6,760 nucleotides of DNA from SLLG01 sp964403935 (GTDB lineage Bacteria; Verrucomicrobiota; Verrucomicrobiia; Opitutales; Oceanipulchritudinaceae), in the NCBI GenBank assembly GCA_964403935.1, contig CAYOIB010000110.1:1-6760 (forward strand), given 5' to 3'. Made by a program: the position numbers and the translations under genes. Below, piece after piece: positions 1-6,229 of this stretch. The notes below the pieces were generated by a model. The model searched no databases. It was given only the letters and a program-made list of their open reading frames with translations, and was not told the DNA's origin. Numbering within the stretch: position 1 is the stretch's first letter; each line of letters begins with the position of its first letter.

Positions 1-309
1 CACCAGCCACTCCTCCAAGAGCCTGAAAACTGACAGGGCCTTGCGGGGGGGGGTGAACTTCCCCGAAGTGCGTGCCGGCCGCCGCTGTGTTCGTTGTCGG
101 GGGCCCCTCATCCCCTGAAACCCGCAACCGTCGTTCCGCTACCGTTCTGTTCATTGTGTTAAATGAAAAAGCGTTCGGGTTGCTTTTGCGGTGGGGGCCT
201 CCCGAAAGATCGGGATATTGCCGGGCTCCGTTTCACGGCGTTGCCGCCTCGTGGGATTTTGCCTATTGCTTTGTCCGGGGGCGGGAATCAGTTTTCTGAG
301 CTTTTAGAG
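1..309. other. Upstream region of lysS, no assignable gene
   Basis: No frame here shows a recognisable domain. Three short frames run off the left edge. A + frame (from base 2) stops at 116-118 and ends with a Cys-x-x-Cys near its C-terminus. One minus frame could start at the ATG at 154 and another at the ATG at 111; the latter runs to the edge and ends in a plausible helix-like stretch (ALSVFRLLEEWLV). None has a well-spaced ribosome binding site, so a divergent gene starting here is possible but unproven. A run of nine G lies at 45-53. A small hairpin (TCCCGA, loop AAGA, TCGGGA) lies at 200-215 in the presumed lysS leader and is not followed by a T run. I see no T-box, riboswitch or clear sigma-70 promoter. 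Confidence 0.5.
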
Positions 310-1818
310 ATGAAGGACCAGAGTATAGACACATCGGACCTCTTTGCCGTGAGGAAGGCAAAGCTGGAGGAACTGCGGGCGGAGGCCTATGATCCTTTTT
401 CCCAGAATTGGGAACAAACCCACACTTCGGCTGCAGCCCTTGGAGCAATGCCAGAAGAGGCGAAGGAGGGGCAGGCAGTGTCGTGCGCAGGGAGAATCGT
501 GGCCATCCGCAAGATGGGGAAGGCAAGCTTTGGGCGGATTCTTGATCGGGATGGGACGCTTCAGCTCTATTTTACGCGGGATGACTTGGGAGTGGAGACG
601 TATGAGCTTTTCAAGAAGCGATTGGATCTCGGCGATTTTGTCGGCGTTCGCGGGGTGCTGTTCCGGACGTCGACGGGTGAGGTGACGGTGCGTGTGGAGG
701 GGTTCAAGATTGTGTCGAAAGCGCTGCGTCCTTTGCCGGAGAAATGGCATGGATTACAAGATGAAGATAGCATTTACCGGCAGCGCTATCTGGACCTGAT
801 CAGCAACGCGGCGTCGCGTGAGGTTTTCAAGACCCGCAGCAAGGTGATCTCCTGCATTCGCCGCTTTCTCGATGGAGAAGGCTTCATGGAAGTGGAAACC
901 CCCATTCTCCAGTCCGAGGTGGGTGGGGCCGCGGCACGTCCGTTTGAAACTTATTTCAATGCTCTGGATTGTCCCTTCTATCTGCGAATTGCGCTGGAGC
1001 TTCATTTAAAGCGTCTATTGATCGGCGGGTTCGATCGGGTTTACGAGATCGGTCGCAATTTCCGAAACGAAGGCCTTTCCCGCCGGCACAATCCGGAGTT
1101 CACCATGCTTGAGGTGTATCAGGCTTATACGGACTACCGTGGAATGATGGTCCTCATGCGGGAAATGGTGCGGCGAATATGCACCGAGGTTCTGGGCCGC
1201 GAGACGATTGAGCGTTATGACGGGACGGTCATTGATCTTGGTGGGGCGTGGCGTGAAGCTCGATACAAGGATTTGATCTGCGAGTACACGAAGGATCCGG
1301 ATTGGTTTAAGCGTTCGTCGGAGGCGAAACTCTCCTGGTGTGAGGAGAATGGTATTGAAGTGAGGGATGATCCGGAAGATTATGAGATTACAAATGCAAT
1401 ATTCGAAAAGCGCATTGAGCCGACGCTGATTCAGCCAACCTTTGTGACGCATCTTCCACGGGAATTGATTCCTCTGGCGAAGATTTCGCAGGATGATCCT
1501 GAGACGATTGATGTATTCGAATTGTGCATCAACGGTCAGGAGATCGCGCCTGCCTACAGCGAGCAGAACGACCCCTTTGTGCAGCGCGAGCAATTCGAGC
1601 GCCAGGCAGGCGAAGAGGTGCAGAAAGTGGATGAGGACTTTCTCCGTGCATTGGAGCATGGGATGCCACCGGCCGGTGGCATGGGGATTGGGATCGATCG
1701 GCTGGTCATCCTTCTGACGGGTGTGGCCAGCATCCGCGATGTTATCCTTTTTCCCTCGCTCAAGCCCCTGCACAAGCCGCAAGGAGAAACGAAGGGCCAG
1801 ACTTCAGAGACGAAGTGA
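310..1818 (+). CDS. lysS: Lysyl-tRNA synthetase, class II
   Basis: This cytoplasmic enzyme charges tRNA-Lys with lysine using ATP. From the ATG at 310 it is 502 residues, the usual bacterial LysS length. Residues about 57-137 form the N-terminal OB-fold anticodon-binding domain, including the family stretch GKASFGRILDRDG. The linker RPLPEKWHGL and RQRYLDLI (about 140-164) is typical. The class II catalytic core follows: motif 1 with FMEVETPILQ and GGAAARPF (192-212), motif 2 FRNEGLSRRHNPEFTMLE (251-268) with its ATP-contacting Arg, the SEQND segment (417-421), and motif 3 GMGIGIDRLVILLTG (457-471). The frame extends upstream to an ATG at 163, but those 49 residues are Gly/Arg-rich and unlike any LysRS, so I start at 310, where only a weak GAG precedes. 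The permease gene begins 23 bases after the stop. No key residue appears missing. Confidence 0.97.
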   Translation: MKDQSIDTSDLFAVRKAKLEELRAEAYDPFSQNWEQTHTSAAALGAMPEEAKEGQAVSCAGRIVAIRKMGKASFGRILDRDGTLQLYFTRDDLGVETYELFKKRLDLGDFVGVRGVLFRTSTGEVTVRVEGFKIVSKALRPLPEKWHGLQDEDSIYRQRYLDLISNAASREVFKTRSKVISCIRRFLDGEGFMEVETPILQSEVGGAAARPFETYFNALDCPFYLRIALELHLKRLLIGGFDRVYEIGRNFRNEGLSRRHNPEFTMLEVYQAYTDYRGMMVLMREMVRRICTEVLGRETIERYDGTVIDLGGAWREARYKDLICEYTKDPDWFKRSSEAKLSWCEENGIEVRDDPEDYEITNAIFEKRIEPTLIQPTFVTHLPRELIPLAKISQDDPETIDVFELCINGQEIAPAYSEQNDPFVQREQFERQAGEEVQKVDEDFLRALEHGMPPAGGMGIGIDRLVILLTGVASIRDVILFPSLKPLHKPQGETKGQTSETK

Positions 1819-1841
1819 TGCTGTCACGCTGAAGACCCACC

Positions 1842-3086
1842 ATGCCCTGGTACCTGCAACTCGCTTGGCGTCAGCTCTTCCCCTTTGGACGGAAGGGCGG
1901 CAGCAGCTTCTTTGGGATTCTGGCGGTGTTGGGTGTTTCGCTCGGAGTGATGATTCTGGTGGTCACGCAGAGCATCATGGGCGGCTTTGGGGAAGCGCAT
2001 CGCGAGCGCATGGTCCAGACCACGGGGCATATCGAGATCACGGCGCACGGTCGACCGTTTACGAGGTACCAGAGCATTCAGGTGCAGATTGAGGAGCGGG
2101 ACAATGTGCGCTCGGTTTCGCCGTATGCGCGTGGGTTCTTCATGGCGGAGGCCCGAGGGAACCGTGCTTTTCCGATGGCGATGGGGATCGACATGGCCAG
2201 TGGCGCGGACCAGCGATTGGAGGGTTTCATGACTTGGGGAAACGCAGCGGATCTTTACGATGACGGTCTTCTGCTGAGCCGGAGCTTGGCGAACGAGATT
2301 GGTGCGGGTGTTGGCAGTCGGGTGGATGTGACGTCGCCCATGATGTTTGAGAAGGCAATCGAGGGCGAGGAGTATGTCCTTCCGCGCGAGTTGGAAGTTG
2401 TTGGGATCTATGATCTGGAATGGCAGGATACCTTTGTGCCCGGAATGGTGCTGACATTGCGGACCTTACAAGAGGTTTACGATCTGGGGGATGCCGTGCA
2501 CGGCATCATGGTGTGGTTGGATCCCGCTGCGAATGAGCGCGTGGAGGCGGCGGCCTATGAGGCTTCGATTCTTCCCCAGGGTGTGTCGGCGATCACCTGG
2601 CGAGACGTATGGGCAAGTTTTATATGGGTTCTTGAACTTGAGAAGACGATCTTGTTATTTATTGTTCTTCTGATTATGGTGGTGGCGGTCTTTGCTATCG
2701 GTGGGGTGCAATTGCTTTTGGTCATTCGGAAGACACGCGAGATTGGTCTGCTGGGTGCCATGGGGGCCCGGCCAACGGAGATGCTCATTCTGTATAGTTC
2801 GCAGGGGTTTATCGTTGGGGTCATGGGCATTGCTCTTGGAATCCTGCTGGCGTTTGCAGTCTTGTCGGTGCGCGATCCCATCGTCCGGTTTCTCTCGGAA
2901 ATTACAGGGCAACAGGATGCGCTGGTGCAGTATTACTATTTCACGTATTTGCCGGTCAAATACAGCACGAGCGACTTTGTCGTTATAATAGTGGCAACAT
3001 TGGTCGTTTCGTTGGTGGCAAGTTTTCTCCCTGCTGCCCGCGCCGCCCGGCTGCGTCCGGTGGAAGCCTTGAGGTACGAAGGATGA
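1842..3086 (+). CDS. lolC: Lipoprotein-releasing ABC transporter permease, LolC/LolE family
   Basis: This is the inner-membrane subunit of a Lol-type transporter, which extracts mature lipoproteins from the inner membrane for delivery to LolA. The 414-residue protein has the family layout. It has a short cytoplasmic N-terminus, TM1 (about 22-46, with LGVSLGVMILVVTQSIMGGF), a periplasmic MacB-PCD-like domain (about 50-260), TM2 (about 268-296), a cytoplasmic coupling segment RKTREIGLLGAMGAR (296-310), TM3 (about 317-342), TM4 (about 376-398), and the classic ending AARLRPVEALRYE. An in-frame TGA at 1830-1832 makes ATG 1842 the first possible start; a weak GAAG lies 7 bases upstream. The stop overlaps lolD as ATGA, so the two are co-translated. 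Only one permease gene is present, so it probably works as a homodimer (LolF-like), unlike the LolC-LolE pair of E. coli. A MacB/FtsX-type permease is less likely, given the TM1 motif and the partner ATPase. Confidence 0.9.
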   Translation: MPWYLQLAWRQLFPFGRKGGSSFFGILAVLGVSLGVMILVVTQSIMGGFGEAHRERMVQTTGHIEITAHGRPFTRYQSIQVQIEERDNVRSVSPYARGFFMAEARGNRAFPMAMGIDMASGADQRLEGFMTWGNAADLYDDGLLLSRSLANEIGAGVGSRVDVTSPMMFEKAIEGEEYVLPRELEVVGIYDLEWQDTFVPGMVLTLRTLQEVYDLGDAVHGIMVWLDPAANERVEAAAYEASILPQGVSAITWRDVWASFIWVLELEKTILLFIVLLIMVVAVFAIGGVQLLLVIRKTREIGLLGAMGARPTEMLILYSSQGFIVGVMGIALGILLAFAVLSVRDPIVRFLSEITGQQDALVQYYYFTYLPVKYSTSDFVVIIVATLVVSLVASFLPAARAARLRPVEALRYEG

Positions 3087-3790
3087 ACGACGCGCCAACA
3101 CCGACGGGGGCCCCCGTTCTTCTCGCAAGCGGGATTCGCAAGAGCTTTCCAAGCGGCCCGGATACGATCGAAGTTTTGCGCGGGATCGACTGTGCTGTTC
3201 CAGCGGGTGCTTCTCTGAGCGTCCGGGGACCATCGGGGGGGGGCAAGACGACGCTCCTGAACATCCTTGCCGGGCTGGAGGTTCCCAATGCGGGGCAGGT
3301 GGCGTGGTCGGGGAAGGTGCTTCCGCAGCGGGGGTTGTCGCGCCTCGCTCGCCTGCGGGGTCGCCACATAGGAATGGTTTTCCAAGCTTATTATCTGGTT
3401 CCGGAGTTGAATGCGTTGGAGAATGTTCTGTTGGCGGCAAGGATTGCAGGTGTGGCGGGCAGGGAGGCGAGGCAGCGGGCGGATGATCTTTTGGATCTGG
3501 TTGGCATCGCGCACCGGAAGCGATCCTATCCCTCCCAGCTTTCAGGTGGAGAGCGGCAGCGGGTGGCAGTCGCCCGGGCATTGATCAATCGTCCAGCGGC
3601 TGTTCTGGCGGATGAGCCGACAGGTAACCTGGACGAGCGGACGGGCGAGGCGGTGATGGAGATGCTGATGACGGCGTGTCGCGAAGTGGGGGCGAGCTTT
3701 GTCCTTGTAACCCACAACCGGGCGTTTGCGGAAATGACGGACCAATCGTTTCGGATGGAAGAGGGCCTTCTGCGCCCGTTGGATGATTGA
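3083..3790 (+). CDS. lolD: Lipoprotein-releasing ABC transporter ATP-binding protein LolD
   Basis: This cytoplasmic ATPase powers the upstream permease. Its 235 residues contain a complete nucleotide-binding domain: Walker A GPSGGGKTT (49-57, Lys55), Q-loop Gln101 in GMVFQAYYLVPELNALENV, signature LSGGERQ (153-159), Walker B ending in Asp177 with catalytic Glu178 (LADEPTGNLD), and the switch His211 in LVTHN. The Q-loop and post-Q-loop stretch with ELNALENV is typical of the LolD/MacB/FtsE group. Partnership with a LolC-family permease favours LolD. The ATG overlaps the permease TGA, and a GAGG lies 8 bases upstream inside the permease gene. The Walker A glycines are encoded across a run of nine G (3235-3243), and the frame is intact with nine. 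Bases 3779-3790, which encode the last residues and stop, are duplicated in tandem just downstream. Confidence 0.95.
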   Translation: MNDAPTPTGAPVLLASGIRKSFPSGPDTIEVLRGIDCAVPAGASLSVRGPSGGGKTTLLNILAGLEVPNAGQVAWSGKVLPQRGLSRLARLRGRHIGMVFQAYYLVPELNALENVLLAARIAGVAGREARQRADDLLDLVGIAHRKRSYPSQLSGGERQRVAVARALINRPAAVLADEPTGNLDERTGEAVMEMLMTACREVGASFVLVTHNRAFAEMTDQSFRMEEGLLRPLDD

Positions 3791-3802
3791 TTGGATGATT
3801 GA
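3779..3802 (+). repeat. Perfect 12-bp tandem duplication at the lolD stop
   Basis: TTGGATGATTGA occurs twice back to back (3779-3790 and 3791-3802). The first copy encodes Leu-Asp-Asp-stop of LolD. The second is in the same frame and would give the same three residues and a second TGA. It looks like a replication-slippage duplication that left the protein end unchanged. Confidence 0.9.
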
Positions 3803-3847
3803 TTGCACGGTGCGCTGGCCATGTGGGTCTGTCCCGCACTTCGGCGG

Positions 3848-3882
3848 CAGGTTCTTATGAACTTGAACGCCCCCGGCTTTTT
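3848..3882 (+). other. Hairpin plus T-run in the lolD to synthetase gap
   Basis: CAGGTTC (3848-3854), loop TTAT and GAACTTG (3859-3865) form a seven-pair stem with one G-T pair. A run of five T occurs at 3878-3882, 12 bases after the stem. The spacing is too long for a good intrinsic terminator, so this is at best a weak or leaky one. A second possible stem, GTGCG/CGCAC (3810-3814 with 3835-3839), lies just upstream with a long loop. Confidence 0.2.
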
Positions 3883-3911
3883 CCTCTTCGTGATGGAATG
3901 CCAATACCCCA

Positions 3912-5585
3912 ATGAGCAACAGGACGCTGGCTTATATTGACCACGATCTGGACGATTTTGGAAGCCGACCAGAATTGAACGGTCATGTGGCGGCTCACTC
4001 CGTGAGGGGTCTGGCCCGCAATCCCCGAACGAACTTTGTGGTCGATCATACGCTTGAGCGACGTGAGTTATCGCGAGGTATGCTCCTTGCGGTGGCGCGC
4101 ACGCTGGCTGAGCGCTGGCGCCCGCGTTTGGAGGGGCAGAGGCGTGTAGGCGTTGTTTTTCCGGCTGGCATCGGATCGCTTGTCGCCAATCTGGCGCTGG
4201 TCCTACTGGACAAGGTTCCCGTCAATCTCAATTTTACAGCGGGCCCGCTCTCCATCCAGAAGAGCCTTTTGAAGGCTCAGCTCACGACGATCGTGACGGC
4301 CAAGCCGGTTCAGGCGAAGCTTCGTGATTTTCCCTGGACCGATTCGATCATCGATTTGGTCGAAGAGCGGAAGCAGATGAAGAAGTCGCAGGTGCTCCTT
4401 AACCTTGCGATGATTCATGTCCTGCCGATCAACGCACTGTTGCGGACCTGGAAGGTGCCACAGGCGGGTGGGGACAAGGAGGCGGGGCTCTTGTTTTCCA
4501 GTGGAAGCATGGGCGACCCCAAAGGGGTGGTTTTGACTCATCGCAACATCATCGGAAACTGCATGCAGGTGGATAGTTGCGGGTTGCTCGATGCCCGAGA
4601 AATCATGATGGCATGCCTCCCGACTTTTCACAGTTTCGGGTTTACCGTGACGGTCTGGTACCCCTTCTTCTCCGGCATGCGCATTGTGACGCTGCCCTCG
4701 CCTTTGGAGACACGCAAAGTAGCGGATGCCATCGAGGCAGAGGGCGTAACGGTGATGATGGGCACGCCAACATTTTTGCGCCCGTATTTCAAGCGGGTCG
4801 AACCGGAGAAGCTGAAAAGCCTGAAGTATGTCGTCGGGGGCGCGGAAAAGACACCCCAGGGCTTTCAGGAGAAATGGGCCAAGAGCTTTGGGAGCCTCTA
4901 TCTGGAAGGGTATGGCCTGACGGAGACCTCTCCGGTGGTGAGCTGCAACCTTCCTGCGCAGCGCGGTCAGCCGGAGCAGACCCGGGTGGGTTCTGTCGGA
5001 AGGTTGTTTCCCGGGATGGCGGCGCGGGTTGTGGATCCGTCTTCAGGAGAGGTCCTCAAGCGCGGCGAACTGGGTATTCTCGAACTCAAAGGCGTCAATG
5101 TTTTCAACCAGTATCTGGATGATCCCGTCTCCACGCGGCAGTGCTTCCGCGAGGGGTGGTTCGTCTCAGGGGACCTCGCCCGGATCGATGAAGACGATTA
5201 TATTTTCATCGAAGGCCGCCAGAGCCGTTTTTCAAAGCTCGGCGGGGAGATGGTGCCGCACGGGGTGGTCGAGCATGCCATTGTTGAAGCGTTTAATCTG
5301 CACGACGCCGAGTGCCCATTGGTTGCCGTCACGGGCGTCTATGACCCGCAGAAAGGCGAGGCCCTCGTCGTTCTGGCTGCGATTGAGATGACGGCTCAGG
5401 AGCTACGCGAGAGGTTGGCGAAGAGTGGGTTGCCCAACCTCTGGATTCCTCGAATTGTAAGGCGTGTGGAGGCGATTCCCTGTCTCGCTTCAGGGAAACT
5501 TGATCTTCGGGCGTTGAACGCGCTCGCTGTCGATTCCAGCGGGGCATCGATTGCCGGTGGCACATCCGGTGAAGGGGGGCATTAG
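3912..5585 (+). CDS. AMP-forming acyl-ACP/acyl-CoA synthetase, Aas C-terminal-like
   Basis: This ANL-superfamily adenylating enzyme probably activates a fatty acid with ATP and transfers it to ACP or CoA at the cytoplasmic membrane. The 557 residues carry the P-loop FSSGSMGDPKG (195-205), PTFHSFGFTV (237-246), VVGGAEK (307-313), EGYGLTETSPVVS (332-344), the ATP-ribose Asp421 in SGDLA, the hinge/A8 segment GRQSRFSKLGGEMV (435-448), and the C-terminal catalytic Lys529 in ASGKLD. The A8 segment and the HSFG and GAEK stretches match the adenylation half of E. coli Aas closely, as I recall that sequence. The N-terminal PlsC-type acyltransferase half is absent, because residues 1-190 belong to the ANL fold itself. 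Start: TGA at 3891-3893 closes the frame and no other start codon precedes ATG 3912; there is no Shine-Dalgarno. A Gly/Ser-rich tail follows Lys529. The substrate (fatty acid, ACP or CoA) is inferred. Confidence 0.88.
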   Translation: MSNRTLAYIDHDLDDFGSRPELNGHVAAHSVRGLARNPRTNFVVDHTLERRELSRGMLLAVARTLAERWRPRLEGQRRVGVVFPAGIGSLVANLALVLLDKVPVNLNFTAGPLSIQKSLLKAQLTTIVTAKPVQAKLRDFPWTDSIIDLVEERKQMKKSQVLLNLAMIHVLPINALLRTWKVPQAGGDKEAGLLFSSGSMGDPKGVVLTHRNIIGNCMQVDSCGLLDAREIMMACLPTFHSFGFTVTVWYPFFSGMRIVTLPSPLETRKVADAIEAEGVTVMMGTPTFLRPYFKRVEPEKLKSLKYVVGGAEKTPQGFQEKWAKSFGSLYLEGYGLTETSPVVSCNLPAQRGQPEQTRVGSVGRLFPGMAARVVDPSSGEVLKRGELGILELKGVNVFNQYLDDPVSTRQCFREGWFVSGDLARIDEDDYIFIEGRQSRFSKLGGEMVPHGVVEHAIVEAFNLHDAECPLVAVTGVYDPQKGEALVVLAAIEMTAQELRERLAKSGLPNLWIPRIVRRVEAIPCLASGKLDLRALNALAVDSSGASIAGGTSGEGGH

Positions 5586-5669
5586 CGGGTTAAACCCGGG
5601 GGACCTGGGACGGCTGCTCCGAAAGCTGTGTCGGGTGCAGGGCGAGGAGATGGACGTTCTGAGGACAGG

Positions 5670-5759
5670 ATGGAAACGATACCGTTGCCACAGGATATCC
5701 GCATTCGCGGCCATAGTATCACTGGATACACACAGAACGCCCATTACCAAGATGGGTGA
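5670..5759 (+). CDS. Possible 29-residue small protein, unrecognised
   Basis: An ATG at 5670 is preceded by GAGG (5661-5664) at a 5-base spacing, a better ribosome binding site than most genes in this window have. It reads METIPLPQDIRIRG and continues to a Gly before TGA at 5757-5759. The composition is balanced, not Arg/Pro-heavy as in shadow frames, but there is no membrane segment, motif or recognisable family. It could be a chance frame or a fragment of a decayed gene. Confidence 0.15.
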   Translation: METIPLPQDIRIRGHSITGYTQNAHYQDG

Positions 5760-5809
5760 GGCGCAACCCTGGGTCGAATCGAGTCCGGCGACCTCTTCCT
5801 CTGCTTGAA

Positions 5810-6040
5810 TTAATGGAGGTAGAGGGCGGGCCTTAATGGATCCTCAGGCAGCTTGTTGGCTTGAGCCTCTGTCGGGTCGGGTGCCTTGGATGAGACAGGG
5901 CTCGCTGGAATTGAATGCGCATCAGCTTCAGGAGAAGCGTTTGCTTGCGGATCTTTTGGAGGAGGTGCTCCCTGAGGCTTCGACAGAGTAGGGGTCATAG
6001 TGGAACTTATGAGGACGACAGTTACGATGGGACAAACCAC
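5810..6040 (-). CDS. Hypothetical Pro/Ala-rich small exported protein or remnant
   Basis: This minus-strand frame of 76 residues starts at a GTG (6038-6040) with GGAAAG 5 bases upstream. It opens with a hydrophobic stretch (VCPIVTVVLISS) and then becomes Pro-, Ala- and Ser-rich with Lys, Asp and Glu, ending PLRPALYLH. Such a layout could be a signal-like segment followed by a periplasmic linker. However, the hydrophobic stretch lacks positive residues before it and there is no lipobox. The codons just upstream of the GTG would supply Arg-Lys charges, but no ordinary start exists before the in-frame TGA at 6068-6070. It lies in the same direction as the CsgG-like gene, about 190 bases downstream of it. 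I do not recognise it; it could be a small secreted protein, a decayed gene end or a chance frame. Confidence 0.28.
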   Translation of the reverse strand: MVCPIVTVVLISSTMTPTLSKPQGAPPPKDPQANASPEADAHSIPASPVSSKAPDPTEAQANKLPEDPLRPALYLH

Positions 6041-6051
6041 AGAGTCTTTCC

Positions 6052-6077
6052 GGTCGATGAGCCTCTGTCAATCGACC
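6052..6077. repeat. 7-bp inverted repeat, operator-like or hairpin
   Basis: GGTCGAT (6052-6058) and ATCGACC (6071-6077) are perfect inverted copies separated by 12 bases. On the minus strand the dyad ends directly before the GGAAAG that precedes the GTG of the 5810-6040 frame. It could act as a regulator site or as an RNA hairpin next to that ribosome binding site. There is no T run, so it is not an intrinsic terminator. Confidence 0.4.
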
Positions 6078-6161
6078 CATTCAGATTTTTACGTAAATCA
6101 AGTATTAATGCGCGGGATCAAGTGAAGGATCTCCCTTGTTATTCATCCTGCTGTTGAGACT

Positions 6162-6179
6162 GCATGAGCGCTCTCATGC
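6162..6179. other. Short strong hairpin between convergent units
   Basis: GCATGAG (6162-6168), loop CGCT and CTCATGC (6173-6179) form a perfect 7-bp stem. Neither strand has a clear T run after it; the + side continues TTCTGATTGTC. It lies about 50 bases past the stop of the CsgG-like gene, where a terminator or a 3'-end-stabilising structure would be expected, but the call is weak. Confidence 0.35.
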
Positions 6180-6229
6180 TTCTGATTGTCGTCATGTCCG
6201 CTTTCCAAAAAATCTTCGGAGTCTTCACA

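Larger units (their letters stand above)
5586..6229. other. Convergent gene-poor region
   Basis: This 644-base stretch lies between the synthetase stop and the C-terminal end of the minus-strand CsgG-like gene. No frame has a recognisable domain. It holds a weak stem CGGGT-TAA-ACCCG directly after the synthetase stop (5586-5598, no T run), a tiny + frame with a good ribosome binding site (5670-5759), a Pro/Ala-rich minus frame (5810-6040), a 7-bp inverted repeat (6052-6077), the palindrome TTTACGTAAA (6088-6097) and a strong short hairpin (6162-6179). A run of six A at 6207-6212 reads as T6 on the minus strand 18-23 bases past the CsgG-like stop, but I find no stem before it. An 11-mer, GAGCCTCTGTC, occurs at 5863-5873 and 6059-6069, possibly by chance. 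Confidence 0.6.

Noticed and set aside
163..309. Upstream 49-residue extension of lysS from ATG 163
   Set aside because: The extension is Gly/Arg/Cys-rich, unlike LysRS N-termini, and has no ribosome binding site. Starting at 310 gives the normal family length of 502.
1015..1782. 255-residue minus-strand open frame inside lysS
   Set aside because: It lies wholly antisense to a conserved enzyme, has no domain I recognise and is the kind of shadow frame expected in GC-rich coding DNA.
2655..3581. 308-residue minus-strand open frame across the permease end and lolD
   Set aside because: It is long, but it is Pro/Arg/Ser-rich and antisense to two clearly coding, conserved genes, so I treat it as a shadow.
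5770..5795. tRNA T-loop-like string GGTCGAATC
   Set aside because: No acceptor or anticodon stem can be built around it, and the T-loop consensus is broken.
5551..5808. 85-residue + frame overlapping the synthetase 3' end
   Set aside because: Its first part is an out-of-frame reading of the synthetase C-terminus, and the remainder shows no motif. An internal ATG at 5650 has its purine-rich sequence with no spacing.
5915..6157. 80-residue + frame in the convergent region
   Set aside because: It is Arg- and Cys-rich in the way shadow frames are, lies opposite the Pro/Ala-rich minus frame and has no supporting ribosome binding site.
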